The position numbers and the translations under genes were made by a program. DNA of 64,000 nucleotides from a bacterium (GTDB lineage: Bacteria > Armatimonadota > Fimbriimonadia > Fimbriimonadales > Fimbriimonadaceae), in NCBI GenBank assembly GCA_013823945.1, contig PNMZ01000003.1, forward strand, positions 124,001 through 188,000, in the 5' to 3' direction. The notes below the pieces were generated by a model. It was not told the origin of the DNA. It was given only the letters and a program-made list of their open reading frames with translations, and ran no database searches. Shown one piece after another: positions 1-8,080 of the stretch; within the stretch, counting starts at the first letter, position 1; every line of letters starts with the position of its first letter.

Positions 1-1
1 T

Positions 2-298
2 GATTTTCGCCCAGACTTCAAAGCGATCAAAGCACCAGTATTGAATTTTTACGCTATCTTTGAAGGGCATCCGGCGGTTGATGCGGAGACTCCGGAAGAG
101 ATGAGGGAGAAAGCGAGAGTGTTCTTTGAGGATGTGATTCGACCATATCAACTTGGAAATATTGCTCAGTTTCGCAAAGATGTTCCGCATGCCCAGGTGG
201 TGGAGATTCGGAATTCTGATCATTACTTTTTCGAAGATCCGAAGCAGGAAGAGGGAGTTGTTTCGATGATCCGTGCTTTTCTAACGGGGAAGACCTGA
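2..298 (+). CDS. alpha/beta hydrolase, C-terminal part (5' end outside window)
   Basis: The frame is open from base 2, so this is the last ~98 residues of a gene that begins before the window. The text 'IKAPVLNFYAIFEGHP' is the usual strand that precedes the acid region of alpha/beta hydrolases. 'NSDHYFFEDP' carries the expected catalytic His near the C-terminus, followed by the amphipathic last helix. The nucleophile elbow lies off-window, so the substrate cannot be inferred. A TTG at 41 could be mistaken for a start, but the coding sense clearly continues upstream. The stop at 296-298 is followed within 30 bases by a tRNA remnant. Confidence 0.75.
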   Translation, partial: DFRPDFKAIKAPVLNFYAIFEGHPAVDAETPEEMREKARVFFEDVIRPYQLGNIAQFRKDVPHAQVVEIRNSDHYFFEDPKQEEGVVSMIRAFLTGKT

Positions 299-328
299 CC
301 CTGGTCGCCCGCATTCAGTGTAAAGATT

Positions 329-356
329 GCGGGTTCAAATCCCGTCCCGCGTACCA
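329..356 (+). pseudogene. tRNA 3'-end fragment (T arm, acceptor strand, CCA)
   Basis: Bases 329-345 fold as a T arm (5-bp stem, loop TTCAAAT). They are followed by a 7-nt acceptor strand CCCGCGT, discriminator A and CCA at 354-356. The matching 5' acceptor strand (ACGCGGG-like), D arm and anticodon arm are absent upstream, where the hydrolase gene ends at 298. This is how a tRNA-targeted integration event leaves its distal attachment site, but no integrase is visible. The identity of the original tRNA cannot be told. Confidence 0.6.
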
Positions 357-359
357 CCT

Positions 360-419
360 CATTTTGAACCTGAATTCCTGCTGAGTCCAAAAGGGGTTCG
401 AACCCGCGGGTTCAAAATG
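360..419. repeat. inverted repeat next to the tRNA remnant
   Basis: CATTTTGAACC (360-370) and GGTTCAAAATG (409-419) are perfect 11-bp inverted copies. Between them lies a second T-loop-like palindrome GGGTTCGAACCC (394-405). The 11-mer GCGGGTTCAAA occurs twice in direct orientation, at 329-339 inside the tRNA fragment and at 406-416. It could be a recombination-site relic or a terminator-like hairpin; there is no T-run. Confidence 0.5.
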
Positions 420-564
420 TCTCTCTGGTCGTTGCCACACTCAAGTCTGAATGTACAAACCGATGAGTCCCTCGTGTAATGTGCATTTACTGGCAGGGCT
501 AGAGCCCTCTACAGGCTATTCTTGAGGTAGAAATCACTTAGCCAATGTTGAAGTCTACTGACCG

Positions 565-1734
565 ATGGAGACAATCTACAATCGCTGGAAAGGTCAACTG
601 CAGCGGCGATGCACCTTCCATGTTGACGAACGAGTAGTACCAATGAGACTTGAGTTGCCGCTCTCGATTGCAACATCTGTTGCAAAGATTGAAGAAATTC
701 TAGCTGGTCTGCCTGATCAGATAGAATCTGTCGAACTAAGACTCTCAATGAGCTTGAAGACCGATGATTTGATGGCAAAGCAGGCGTTGCCATTTCTGGT
801 TGCAACTTTGCGGCAACGTTCAGAACACCTTCTTCTAAAGATTTTCACCACCAGTTTACGAGTTGAAACTTTACGTGATGATCCGCTCCTTTTTGCAGCA
901 GCTTCCGTTTCTGACCAAGTCATTTTGAGGGGAGGAACGGAGTTAGAGTCGCATGTTGCCCATTTGATTGAGCGTGCGGGGGAGCAACGCCGCAAGCCTA
1001 AAAGGAGAATTGATGGCGTTTACCATTCAACACAGTCCGTGAGAATTATCGCGTGTGATGATCTTCCGCAATCGATTCTGCCAAGTCACTTCTATCGGCT
1101 TGATGGTTCCATGATTTCAGTCACTTCCTTCCAGGATCGCATACGAACTATCTGGGAGCCCATGAATTGGGCTGGAAGCAAAGAGACAGTCGAAGGAATT
1201 TCGCGCATCCTCTGGGAACTATTTGAGAATACAGACAAGCACGCCCGGGTAAGCAATGAGTATGAGTTGGTACGACACTCCATTAGGGGTTGTATGCTTG
1301 ATTATCAGTTGGCTGACCAAATCTCTTTCTTGGAGCAAGCACATCCTGTTTCGCAATTCCTTGCTAATTCAAAGCAAGCAGGAGCAGCACACTTTCTCTT
1401 CCTAACCGTATTCGATTCGGGTGTTGGTATTCCAGAACATCGTCGGCCTATAAACGAATCTGGCGTAAAGAAGACTGATAACGAACTACTTGCTGAGTGT
1501 TTCAAAATGCCGGTCAATGGTAGCTCAAACAGAGGGCGTGGCTTACCACTCGTCGCCGACATTCTTGGAAAAATGGACATTCCGGGTGCAGCCTACATTC
1601 GTTCAGGAAGCATCTCGGCTTTCTTAACTTCAGGGACTCTCACGGAGACCTGTCAGAAGCAGACTGGAAGAACCGGAACAATGTTTACCGTAATACTTCC
1701 TTACACCTCAAGGGGGTTTAAATCGAAAAAATGA
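565..1734 (+). CDS. GHKL/HATPase-domain protein
   Basis: The 389-residue protein has a histidine-kinase-like ATPase fold in its second half. The N box is ELFENTDKHA (218-227), the G1 box DSGVGIP (284-290) and the G2 box NRGRGLPLV (322-330). No phosphoacceptor His domain, sensor domain or membrane segment is visible. The first ~190 residues are unrecognised, with an alpha/beta pattern reminiscent of STAS-like domains. The start is ATG 565; no strong ribosome site is seen. The stop overlaps the next gene's start (ATGA at 1731-1734), so the two are probably translated together. Base composition is AT-richer than the flanking genes, suggesting acquisition. It probably hydrolyses ATP to switch its partner, but that is inference. 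Confidence 0.75.
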   Translation: METIYNRWKGQLQRRCTFHVDERVVPMRLELPLSIATSVAKIEEILAGLPDQIESVELRLSMSLKTDDLMAKQALPFLVATLRQRSEHLLLKIFTTSLRVETLRDDPLLFAAASVSDQVILRGGTELESHVAHLIERAGEQRRKPKRRIDGVYHSTQSVRIIACDDLPQSILPSHFYRLDGSMISVTSFQDRIRTIWEPMNWAGSKETVEGISRILWELFENTDKHARVSNEYELVRHSIRGCMLDYQLADQISFLEQAHPVSQFLANSKQAGAAHFLFLTVFDSGVGIPEHRRPINESGVKKTDNELLAECFKMPVNGSSNRGRGLPLVADILGKMDIPGAAYIRSGSISAFLTSGTLTETCQKQTGRTGTMFTVILPYTSRGFKSKK

Positions 1735-2780
1735 GTAACCGAGTCCTGATCTATAGAGTTGGAACCCAGCCATCCATGAAGGCAGTTGTTTTTTGGACAA
1801 GCCCAAGAGTCAGTGAAGCTGAGATCAGTAACTCAATTCGAGACTTTTCAGAGTTGGAAGGTCAAATCGGAAGTGTTGTCCTGTTAACTTGGTTCCACTG
1901 TGCGAACTTGCACGCGAATTTACTGAATTCGCCTACCAATTTGCGTGTTATGGATACAAGTTGTATACAAGGCGCAGTTTTCGAAAGAGACCTTAAATGG
2001 CGGGCGAACAATCTTAAAAAGGGAGAATTAAGTGACTTACTTCAGAACGGCTACGAATGGCTCTTTAAGATGCGTGGTGGAGTACTCGTTGCTCCAGAAG
2101 GATATCACTACCAAAAGCTTTCAGGAGTCCATTCGACAAAGTTCCTGAGAGCAGCGAACGTATTTCTCAATTCAAATGAATCAGCCTTATTCGCACTTGG
2201 CGCTCTTGAAAAACTGAACGTAAGCAAGGCCCCAGAAATCTGCTACACGGATACATCAGCCATAAACGCAATCGGGCATATTATCTCAGACTTCTACTCT
2301 TGTGGGGGCAGCCAAGGCCCAATTCCTGTAGTCAGCTTTGGCTCTTATCCGGGACTTGAATCGGGTTTCCAATTCGAATTCAACGAAAACTCAGTTGTTA
2401 TCATGTCTGCAACCACGTCAGGCTCGCTTGAAAAGAAGCTTACTGAGAAATACGAGATACCCGAGTCTAGAATTTGCACCCTATTTGCTGCAAATAAATT
2501 GAATGGTCCCAAAGTTCTATTTAATGTCTCTGATTTCGAAGATGAACCTTTCGGGGAAATTGTCAATTATAGTGCAACATCTTGCCCGCTCTGTGATAAT
2601 GGAGTACCAGTTATAACAATTTCAGGTGATCAGTTCTTGCCTGAATCTGCTATTTGTCGCCCATTCGAACTTCTCAAAAATCATCTGTCACCTAGCTCAT
2701 CTAGACTAGTAAATCATCTCGACGTCGGGAAAGTAGCTTGTAACGTTCTAAGGAAAGATGGGAAGCGAAGAGTGTTTTAG
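1731..2780 (+). CDS. orotate-phosphoribosyltransferase-like domain protein (ends at amber codon)
   Basis: 349 residues, starting inside the HATPase gene's stop (ATGA). 'GVHSTKF' at 132-138 resembles the G-L-H-S-x-K-[YF] segment of OPRTases. 'VVIMSATTSGSL' at 222-233 lies where type I PRTases have the PRPP loop [VI]-x-x-D-D-x-x-T-T-G-G-S-L. The two acidic residues are replaced by Ser-Ala, so PRPP chemistry may be altered or lost. A CPLC motif (285-288) follows and may bind zinc. The stop TAG at 2778-2780 is in frame with the downstream coding segment to 3812; the two may be one 693-residue gene. This is an assignment by pattern only. Together with the HATPase it forms a two-component cassette of unknown role. 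Confidence 0.6.
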   Translation: MSNRVLIYRVGTQPSMKAVVFWTSPRVSEAEISNSIRDFSELEGQIGSVVLLTWFHCANLHANLLNSPTNLRVMDTSCIQGAVFERDLKWRANNLKKGELSDLLQNGYEWLFKMRGGVLVAPEGYHYQKLSGVHSTKFLRAANVFLNSNESALFALGALEKLNVSKAPEICYTDTSAINAIGHIISDFYSCGGSQGPIPVVSFGSYPGLESGFQFEFNENSVVIMSATTSGSLEKKLTEKYEIPESRICTLFAANKLNGPKVLFNVSDFEDEPFGEIVNYSATSCPLCDNGVPVITISGDQFLPESAICRPFELLKNHLSPSSSRLVNHLDVGKVACNVLRKDGKRRVF

Positions 2781-2840
2781 TTTAAACTTTTCCAAAGTGA
2801 TGATTGCGAAGCAGAGTCTGAAATCAAACGACAGTTCAAA

Positions 2841-3812
2841 TTGCTTTTTGGCAAAAGGGGCCCTAATATATTAGTGCCTAAGGAACAGGTTAGTCTTGAA
2901 TGGACTCAAGAGCAAGACTATGAGGTCAAGTGCACTGAAAATGCCACAGATTTGGAGCAACAGCAAACTCTAGGGATTTTCTGCCCTATTAACTTTGGCA
3001 GTAGTGGTCCGGCATCGGTAGCACTTTCGTTACGGAAGATTGAGGGAGATATTCCAAGATGTTTTCTGCTTGGGATATCTATTTATGATGATAAAGAGGA
3101 GAGAGAAAAAACTTTAAGTACTTTGAGGTTTCGCAAAGGTGGTTGGAGCTATTTGGTTGAATCAGTTTACGAAGGTTTTTTGCCACCGCAAAGAAACGAG
3201 AAAACTCCATGGGATTACGAGGTTCAGTGGTGGAGAGAGTGTGGTGAAATAGCAGACTGCGCTCGAGCAAGGGTTGATACGATTGCAAAGTCAGGCGAAC
3301 TTGCAAGACACCAGCTCTTTATTCCTTCATTTGATGATAAAGAGTTGGAGACCACAAAAGGTTTTGCGTTCTTTAACAATGAAGATCGGGTAGGGGATCA
3401 ACCCCTGGTTTTTCTGGCTGTCTGCTTTGCTTTGCACGATAGAAGATGCGCAAAGAAAAATTGGAGTACAACACATAATCGTGAAGTTCTTGATCCAAGG
3501 ATGTTCAATCGTTTTACCGATCCGGCTATTCAGGCCTCTTTGCTCAGAGCTTGTTTACACGAAGAATTGAACTACTCCGGTGATCAGCAATTATCAAGTC
3601 GGTTTGCACAAATTATAGATAGTCTCATTGCAGGAGAAGGTAAGGGATATGCAGCCGCATTAGGGGAGTTTTGCTATGCAGTATTAAGCGAGAAGGTACG
3701 TCTCGATGGGTATGTCAGAGGGGATGTTGTATCGAAAATTGCTAATCTGTCGGCGTTTGAGAGTCAATGGGCGAAATGCTTCGCAGCAATTGCAGAGCGT
3801 CAGATGCAATAA
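2841..3812 (+). CDS. uncharacterised protein, or C-terminal part of the PRTase-like gene beyond an amber stop
   Basis: This segment is in the same frame as 1731-2780 and follows its TAG with no other stop. The 20 codons between (2781-2840) already look coding, reading about SDDCEAESEIKRQFK, yet contain no ATG or GTG. The only early starts are TTG 2841 and GTG 2874, the latter ~13 nt after AAAAGGGG. That favours a single long gene interrupted at 2778 by nonsense mutation, readthrough or sequence error. The product is soluble and without a family I recognise; it has a Trp-rich middle (VQWWRECGE) and a helical C-terminus. Composition matches the two genes before it, so it belongs to the same acquired block. 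Confidence 0.55.
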   Translation: MLFGKRGPNILVPKEQVSLEWTQEQDYEVKCTENATDLEQQQTLGIFCPINFGSSGPASVALSLRKIEGDIPRCFLLGISIYDDKEEREKTLSTLRFRKGGWSYLVESVYEGFLPPQRNEKTPWDYEVQWWRECGEIADCARARVDTIAKSGELARHQLFIPSFDDKELETTKGFAFFNNEDRVGDQPLVFLAVCFALHDRRCAKKNWSTTHNREVLDPRMFNRFTDPAIQASLLRACLHEELNYSGDQQLSSRFAQIIDSLIAGEGKGYAAALGEFCYAVLSEKVRLDGYVRGDVVSKIANLSAFESQWAKCFAAIAERQMQ

Positions 3813-3921
3813 TGAACTCTGTCTCCAATACAAATCCAATTGCCCAAACTCTTTCGAAGCGCGTACACTCCGATGTACCTATCTGTTCGAAGATGTGTAG
3901 AGGTGTTTGTTCGTGATCATG

Positions 3922-4287
3922 CTACAGTGGGCCGATCGGGTTAATGGCGAGTTCGGCGATTTTTTCTTCATGCAGGGTGAAGGCGTACTCAAACTTATAG
4001 GGGCTGCCAGGAAAGTCACCCATCACGACGACCCCCGCGACGAATTGGGAGTTGACGATTTCGCCAGATACGACTTCGGTGGTGAGTTTGTATTCGGCGA
4101 TAGTGCCCGAGAGCCACTTTCTGATTTCGGTTGTGCCTTGGAGTTTGATGTCCTCTCCGTTATCCCAAACGATGGCGTCTTCGGTGAAGCATGCGGCGGC
4201 TCGTTCGGTGTCCTCACCTTTTGCGGCGAAAAATGTTGATACGGGAGTGGGCAGATGGAAGTCGGACATTGTAGATGAGTATGTCAT
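3922..4287 (-). CDS. SnoaL-like / NTF2-fold protein
   Basis: 121 residues with the cone-shaped NTF2 fold pattern. The N-terminal helix PVSTFFAAKGEDTERAAACF is followed by 'FTEDAIVWDNGED', then a helix and four predicted strands ending GDFPGSPYKFEYAFTLHEEKIAEL. The likely start is the ATG at 4287, which has GAGAG about 10 nt upstream; the longer frame to 4470 reads as non-coding. Members of this superfamily include isomerases, dehydratases and many proteins with no assigned reaction. No neighbour links it to a pathway. It marks the return to normal base composition after the AT-rich block. Confidence 0.7.
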   Translation of the reverse strand: MTYSSTMSDFHLPTPVSTFFAAKGEDTERAAACFTEDAIVWDNGEDIKLQGTTEIRKWLSGTIAEYKLTTEVVSGEIVNSQFVAGVVVMGDFPGSPYKFEYAFTLHEEKIAELAINPIGPL

Positions 4288-4460
4288 GAGTTTATTTTCT
4301 CTCAGTGCTGCTCTGCCGTCAGAATTCGACATGGTGTTGCCTTTATTAATATGGCAAAGGTGAAGACAGGGGATGGTGAAGTGCTCTAACAATTGGCGGC
4401 TGACCCGCCGGGAAGCATGATCGTTCTTGAATCTGATTGGTGATTTGGCATAATTTGGGC

Positions 4461-4961
4461 GTGACTGCATTTCAGGGGACGGTTGTGTTGGTTTGTGGGT
4501 TGCCGGGTTCGGGAAAGACGACTTTTGCCAAACGGTTGGAGCGGGAGCGGAATGCGATTCGGATGTGCCCGGATGACTGGATTGAGGCGCTTCTTTCCGA
4601 TTTTGGGGATGAGGGGGAGAAGTCGCGGTTGCGGGATGCGGTGGAGAATTTGCAGTGGGAACTTGCGCGGGGTTATTTGGTGAAGGGGTTCACGGTGATT
4701 TTGGAGAATGGGTTTTGGTCGGAGGATGAGCGGACTCAGTACGCAATGGAGGCATTGGAGTTGGGAGCGCGGATTGAACTCTGGGCGATGGATTCCACGG
4801 ATCGTGATGAGTTGTGGCGGCGAATTGAGGCGCGGAACTTGACTCTATTGACGCCTACTTGGATGATGCGACGGGAGGATCATGACCACAAGTGGGTCGG
4901 GTATCAGCCGCCGACTTGGGAGGAGATTGCATTCTATGATGATGGCGGGATTTTAGGTTAG
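4461..4961 (+). CDS. P-loop nucleotide kinase-like protein (AAA_33 type)
   Basis: The protein opens with a P-loop, CGLPGSGKTTFAKRL, within its first 25 residues. An acidic CPDDWIEALL segment typical of zeta-toxin-like and polynucleotide-kinase-like small kinases follows. The C-terminal half has an RRIEARNL lid-like basic helix. The preferred start is GTG 4461, because upstream codons back to 4437 add nothing conserved. A sequence resembling TTGAAT...CATAAT lies at about 4426-4454 and could be its promoter. It is probably a cytosolic kinase of a small molecule or nucleic acid end; the substrate is unknown. The stop overlaps the convergent DinB gene by 4 nt. Confidence 0.7.
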   Translation: MTAFQGTVVLVCGLPGSGKTTFAKRLERERNAIRMCPDDWIEALLSDFGDEGEKSRLRDAVENLQWELARGYLVKGFTVILENGFWSEDERTQYAMEALELGARIELWAMDSTDRDELWRRIEARNLTLLTPTWMMRREDHDHKWVGYQPPTWEEIAFYDDGGILG

Positions 4962-5443
4962 CTGGTGTAGATGGTTTGGTCGTTCCAGCAGGTTTGGAGG
5001 TAGTCGATTTGGCCGAGGTGGAGGGTGGTGTGCCAGGCAGGGAGGTTGATGAGAAAGGTCATGGACATCGACCAGCCTTGGCCGGAGTCGATGGAATTTT
5101 CGAGGTCGGCGGGGGTGAGGGAGTCGAGGGCATTGTTTACGGCCTCTATGCCACTTTGGAATGCAGCGTCAACTTGATCGCGATTCTTGATGGCGGTTTC
5201 TTCGGCATGGACTTCGGCAAGCCACTCGTCAAGGTTGTTGACAGCGGGGACGCTCTGAGTTGCGATCATTTCGGCGAATCGGTGGAGGTAGAGAGATGCA
5301 TGGGCGGCGATGCGGAGAGCTGATTTGGATGTGGGGGTGGGTGACCAGTTGAGTTTATCGTCGGGGACATGGGAGAAGTTGCGGAGGAATATTTCAGCGT
5401 TTTCGATGGTGTTCTTTTTGGCGGTTTCAATGGGGTTTTTCAT
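4958..5443 (-). CDS. DinB-family four-helix protein
   Basis: 161 residues with the DinB layout: a long first helix (NPIETAKKNTIENAEIFLRNF), DDKLNWSPTP, then a His early in helix 2 (IAAHASLYLHRF) and a late His pair region (AWHTTLHLGQIDYL). Such His residues bind a divalent metal in the family, which includes mycothiol/bacillithiol S-transferases and many uncharacterised members. The start ATG 5443 has AAGGAGA about 15 nt upstream, slightly far. It is one of four DinB genes in this window, and they are not similar enough in sequence to look like recent copies. Confidence 0.75.
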   Translation of the reverse strand: MKNPIETAKKNTIENAEIFLRNFSHVPDDKLNWSPTPTSKSALRIAAHASLYLHRFAEMIATQSVPAVNNLDEWLAEVHAEETAIKNRDQVDAAFQSGIEAVNNALDSLTPADLENSIDSGQGWSMSMTFLINLPAWHTTLHLGQIDYLQTCWNDQTIYTS

Positions 5444-5508
5444 TTGACTTGGACTTTTCTCCTTCCAATCAATCACCTTACGTTCGAACAATAGAAAAGT
5501 GGAACTTT

Positions 5509-6267
5509 ATGAGAATACTGTTTGTTGAACCAGTAATGTTCCGCTCTGCTCTGATTTTTTTAGGTGCCGGATTGGCACTTATTGGATGCCAATCGCCGCA
5601 GCCCATTGTGGTTCCTGCCCCAAACGGTTTGGGGGGCCAAGGACTGGTATTGTCTGGTACTGCGACGGTTCGAGTGAAGCCAACTCTGGTTGTTTTGAAA
5701 CTTGGGGCAAGTTTTTCAGATGTCCGTCCGGTTGAAGCGAAGTTAAAGACTGATAAAACCATTACCGCTATTCTGGCGGCTCTGAAAAAAGCAGGGGTTC
5801 CTGCTGAAGACATTCAGACAACTTCCTTCAAATTAGCGCAAAATGATCCCCAGCAGGGAGGGGGATGGCGGTGCTCTAGCGTGCTTGAAATCCGGGTCAA
5901 AGAAGTTGATTCGGCGAGCCGGGTTTTGCAAGCGGCGATTTTGGCGGGCGCAAACCAAATCAACCAAGTTGAGTATACGGTTGAAGAATTACAAGAAGTT
6001 CGCGCGAAAGCTCGCGACGAAGCGTGTGCGGTAGCAAAAGATAAAGCGGAACAGTACGCTCAGAACTTCGGGTTGAAACTGGGATCTCCGATTTACATCG
6101 AAGAGAATTCGCCACGAGGTTGGTTTTATGGAGCAAATACGTTGACTCAGTCCATGAGTGTTGGTGAAAATCTCGCGGGTGGTCGTGAATCAGATCAAGT
6201 TTTGAGTTCTGGATCAGTTGAAGTAATGCTCACCGTGAACGTTACTTACGCTCTTCCTAATAAATAG
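5509..6267 (+). CDS. SIMPL-domain (DUF541) lipoprotein
   Basis: A signal peptide ends in the lipobox LIGC, so the mature protein is probably lipid-anchored from Cys ~31. The rest matches the SIMPL/DUF541 pattern: 'GTATVRVKPTLVVLKLGASF', an alternating amphipathic repeat, 'GVPAEDIQTTSFKL', and a C-terminal helix 'KDKAEQYAQNFGLKLG' before the last strands. The family forms oligomeric periplasmic or surface assemblies of unclear function. Start ATG 5509 is chosen; ATG 5536 would leave a shorter signal peptide and is possible. It is transcribed divergently from the DinB gene ending at 4958. Confidence 0.8.
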   Translation: MRILFVEPVMFRSALIFLGAGLALIGCQSPQPIVVPAPNGLGGQGLVLSGTATVRVKPTLVVLKLGASFSDVRPVEAKLKTDKTITAILAALKKAGVPAEDIQTTSFKLAQNDPQQGGGWRCSSVLEIRVKEVDSASRVLQAAILAGANQINQVEYTVEELQEVRAKARDEACAVAKDKAEQYAQNFGLKLGSPIYIEENSPRGWFYGANTLTQSMSVGENLAGGRESDQVLSSGSVEVMLTVNVTYALPNK

Positions 6268-6280
6268 GTATGGTTTGAGA

Positions 6281-6622
6281 ATGGCGAGGTTTTTGGTAGC
6301 GATTCACCATGCGGACGACTATGACGCAGCGGCGGATCGGAATGCTGATCGAGATCAGGCGATTGATGACTTGAATGATGAGATGGTGGAGGCGGGGGTG
6401 CGGGTTTTTGTAGGGGGACTGCACCGGGCGATTGAGGCGAAGTCTTTGCGGCTGGCTGAAGAGGGTGGGGTTGAGATGCTTGACGGTGCTTACCTCGCAA
6501 CGGATGAGCATGTGGGAGGATTTTGGGTTTTAGAGTGCGCGAGTTTGGATGAGGCGTTGGGTTGGGGGCGGAAGGCCGTCGTAGCTTGCCAGGCTCCGGT
6601 TGAAGTGCGGCAGTTTCATTAG
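6281..6622 (+). CDS. YCII-related (YciI-like) protein
   Basis: A 113-residue cytosolic protein of the dimeric alpha/beta YCII fold: ARFLVAIHHADDYD, a helix, 'VFVGGLHRAIEAKSLRL' and 'GAYLATDEHVGGFWVLECASLDEALGW'. The last segment matches the 'G.f.etkE.lgGyyil...d.deA..wa' signature of the DGPF/YCII group often linked to ECF sigma factors. No sigma factor lies nearby. The start is ATG 6281, 13 nt after the lipoprotein stop, so co-transcription with it is likely. Confidence 0.75.
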   Translation: MARFLVAIHHADDYDAAADRNADRDQAIDDLNDEMVEAGVRVFVGGLHRAIEAKSLRLAEEGGVEMLDGAYLATDEHVGGFWVLECASLDEALGWGRKAVVACQAPVEVRQFH

Positions 6623-6729
6623 AATTTGAGTGACTTCGACCCTCTGAGTGAATTCAAACTATTGGTTCGGTGTTGCAATTCCAGAAAGTAATAATGGCCC
6701 GTTAACAGAGTGGTAGCAGACTAAATGGT

Positions 6730-7776
6730 GTGAATCGTCGTCAATTTTTGTTCGGAGCTATGGGGATGTTGGCTGTGCCCACTTTGAATTTGCCTGAGTT
6801 GTTTTCATCTCAGATAACTTCTCGGTTAAGAGTGAAACGAATTGAAACGGATCGATTTGATGTCGTTTTGGGTGGTCAAGAGAAATTCCGCATTCTGCAA
6901 TTGACCGATACTCATTTTGGTACGGCAGCTCCAGATGCGCGGATCAAGGACCGGATGTCTGAAACGTTGATTCGAGGCCTGGTAGAGGAACATCGACCAG
7001 ACTTCATTTTCCATACTGGTGACTTCATAAACAATGACCGAGAGAATCCAGAGTTTGGTGCTCTAGATTTTATGAATTCTCTTGGCGTTCCTTGGTCGGT
7101 TGTTCTTGGTAACCACGATCATCCCAATGGAAAAGCTGGACAAAGAAGTTTGGAACAGTACTATGAGGGTCTGAAAGAAGCGACTGTTGGTTTTGCGGAT
7201 AAAGGTGCTGGTGCTCGTGACTATTGTTTTCGTATAGATCTCAGACGCGAGGATTCGAAGCCATTTGCGAGCTTGCTTGCATTCAACACTGGTGACCCGC
7301 AGTCTGGTATGAAAGTTAACGCAACGCAGACTGAATGGTTCCGAAGGCAATTGGTAGCTGATCAAGCAAAAGGGATTGATTGTCCATTTCTTGTGATGCA
7401 GCACATCCCGACAATCGAATATCATGAGGTTTACGAGCAGAAGTTGGCAATTGGTCGGCGTGGAGAAGCCGTTTGTTTTGAAATAGACAAAGGAGAGATA
7501 TTCTCCCAGTATGTTGAGTCGAAGCGAGTCAGAGCTGTATTTTGTGGTCATGATCACGTCAATGACTACACAGGTATCTATCGGGATGTTGCCTTAGTTT
7601 ATGGTCGATGTAGCGGCTTTAATGGTTACGGTGATTGGCATCGAGGGGGGCGGTTGATTGATATTGATGTTCGAACGGGACGCGGTGAAACACGGGTCGT
7701 CTTGGCTGATCAGGCAGTTGAAAAATCAGAATGGAGTCGAACTCTAGAAAAGTGGAAATTTGAGTCAGTGGGCTAA
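6730..7776 (+). CDS. exported calcineurin-like metallophosphoesterase
   Basis: The five metal-binding blocks of the metallophosphoesterase fold are all present in order. They are LTDTHFG (D-x-H), FHTGDFINN (G-D), LGNHDHP (G-N-H-D), MQHIP (H) and CGHDHVND (G-H-x-H). The N-terminus NRRQFLFGAMGMLAVP is a Tat-like twin-arginine signal, so the enzyme likely works outside the cytoplasm as a phosphodiesterase or phosphatase. The start is GTG 6730; the ATG at 6725 is in another frame. It is a single gene, and its stop overlaps the opposite DUF1905 copy by 4 nt (CTAA). Confidence 0.85.
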   Translation: MNRRQFLFGAMGMLAVPTLNLPELFSSQITSRLRVKRIETDRFDVVLGGQEKFRILQLTDTHFGTAAPDARIKDRMSETLIRGLVEEHRPDFIFHTGDFINNDRENPEFGALDFMNSLGVPWSVVLGNHDHPNGKAGQRSLEQYYEGLKEATVGFADKGAGARDYCFRIDLRREDSKPFASLLAFNTGDPQSGMKVNATQTEWFRRQLVADQAKGIDCPFLVMQHIPTIEYHEVYEQKLAIGRRGEAVCFEIDKGEIFSQYVESKRVRAVFCGHDHVNDYTGIYRDVALVYGRCSGFNGYGDWHRGGRLIDIDVRTGRGETRVVLADQAVEKSEWSRTLEKWKFESVG

Positions 7777-8054
7777 AGCTCAATTGTTGCGGTGACTGCG
7801 GTCTCATAGTGGATATTTTCTGAGCGTTGGACGGCGACTTTGACGGGGAGGAGATAGGCTCCGTCTTTTGGAAACAGGGAGGTTGTGAATGTTGTGGCGC
7901 CGATGGTGGCTGTGCAGGGGATGACCCCCCATCCGTAGGTGAGTTCGGCGGCGGCTGATTTTATCTTGGCAGATATGTTTGGGGGAACGGGGAGGAACAT
8001 GAAGGGGGCGGGGCCGCGTAGTTCGGTTGAGTTCTAAGCGATGAATTGAACCAT
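7773..8054 (-). pseudogene. DUF1905 protein interrupted by an in-frame TAG
   Basis: From ATG 8000 the 75-residue frame reads as most of a DUF1905 domain (ELTYGWGVIPCTATIG, SLFPKDGAYLLPVK). The first strand is missing there. It exists upstream in the same frame from ATG 8054: MVQFIA, then TAG at 8036-8034, then NSTELRGPAPFM. This aligns codon for codon with the intact copy at 9055-9351 (MQFTFTAETIEWRGPPPYM). The gene is therefore probably a duplicate with a nonsense codon at position 7. A shorter product from 8000 could still be made. The intact paralogue lies just beyond the esterase gene. Confidence 0.65.
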
Positions 8055-8080
8055 TTTCTTTTTAGGGCGTCATTTCTAAC

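Noticed and set aside
3813-3921. Right-hand attachment site of the AT-rich operon
   Set aside because: The T-arm core GCGGGTTCAAA is not repeated there, and a GCGCGTAC match is too short to count.
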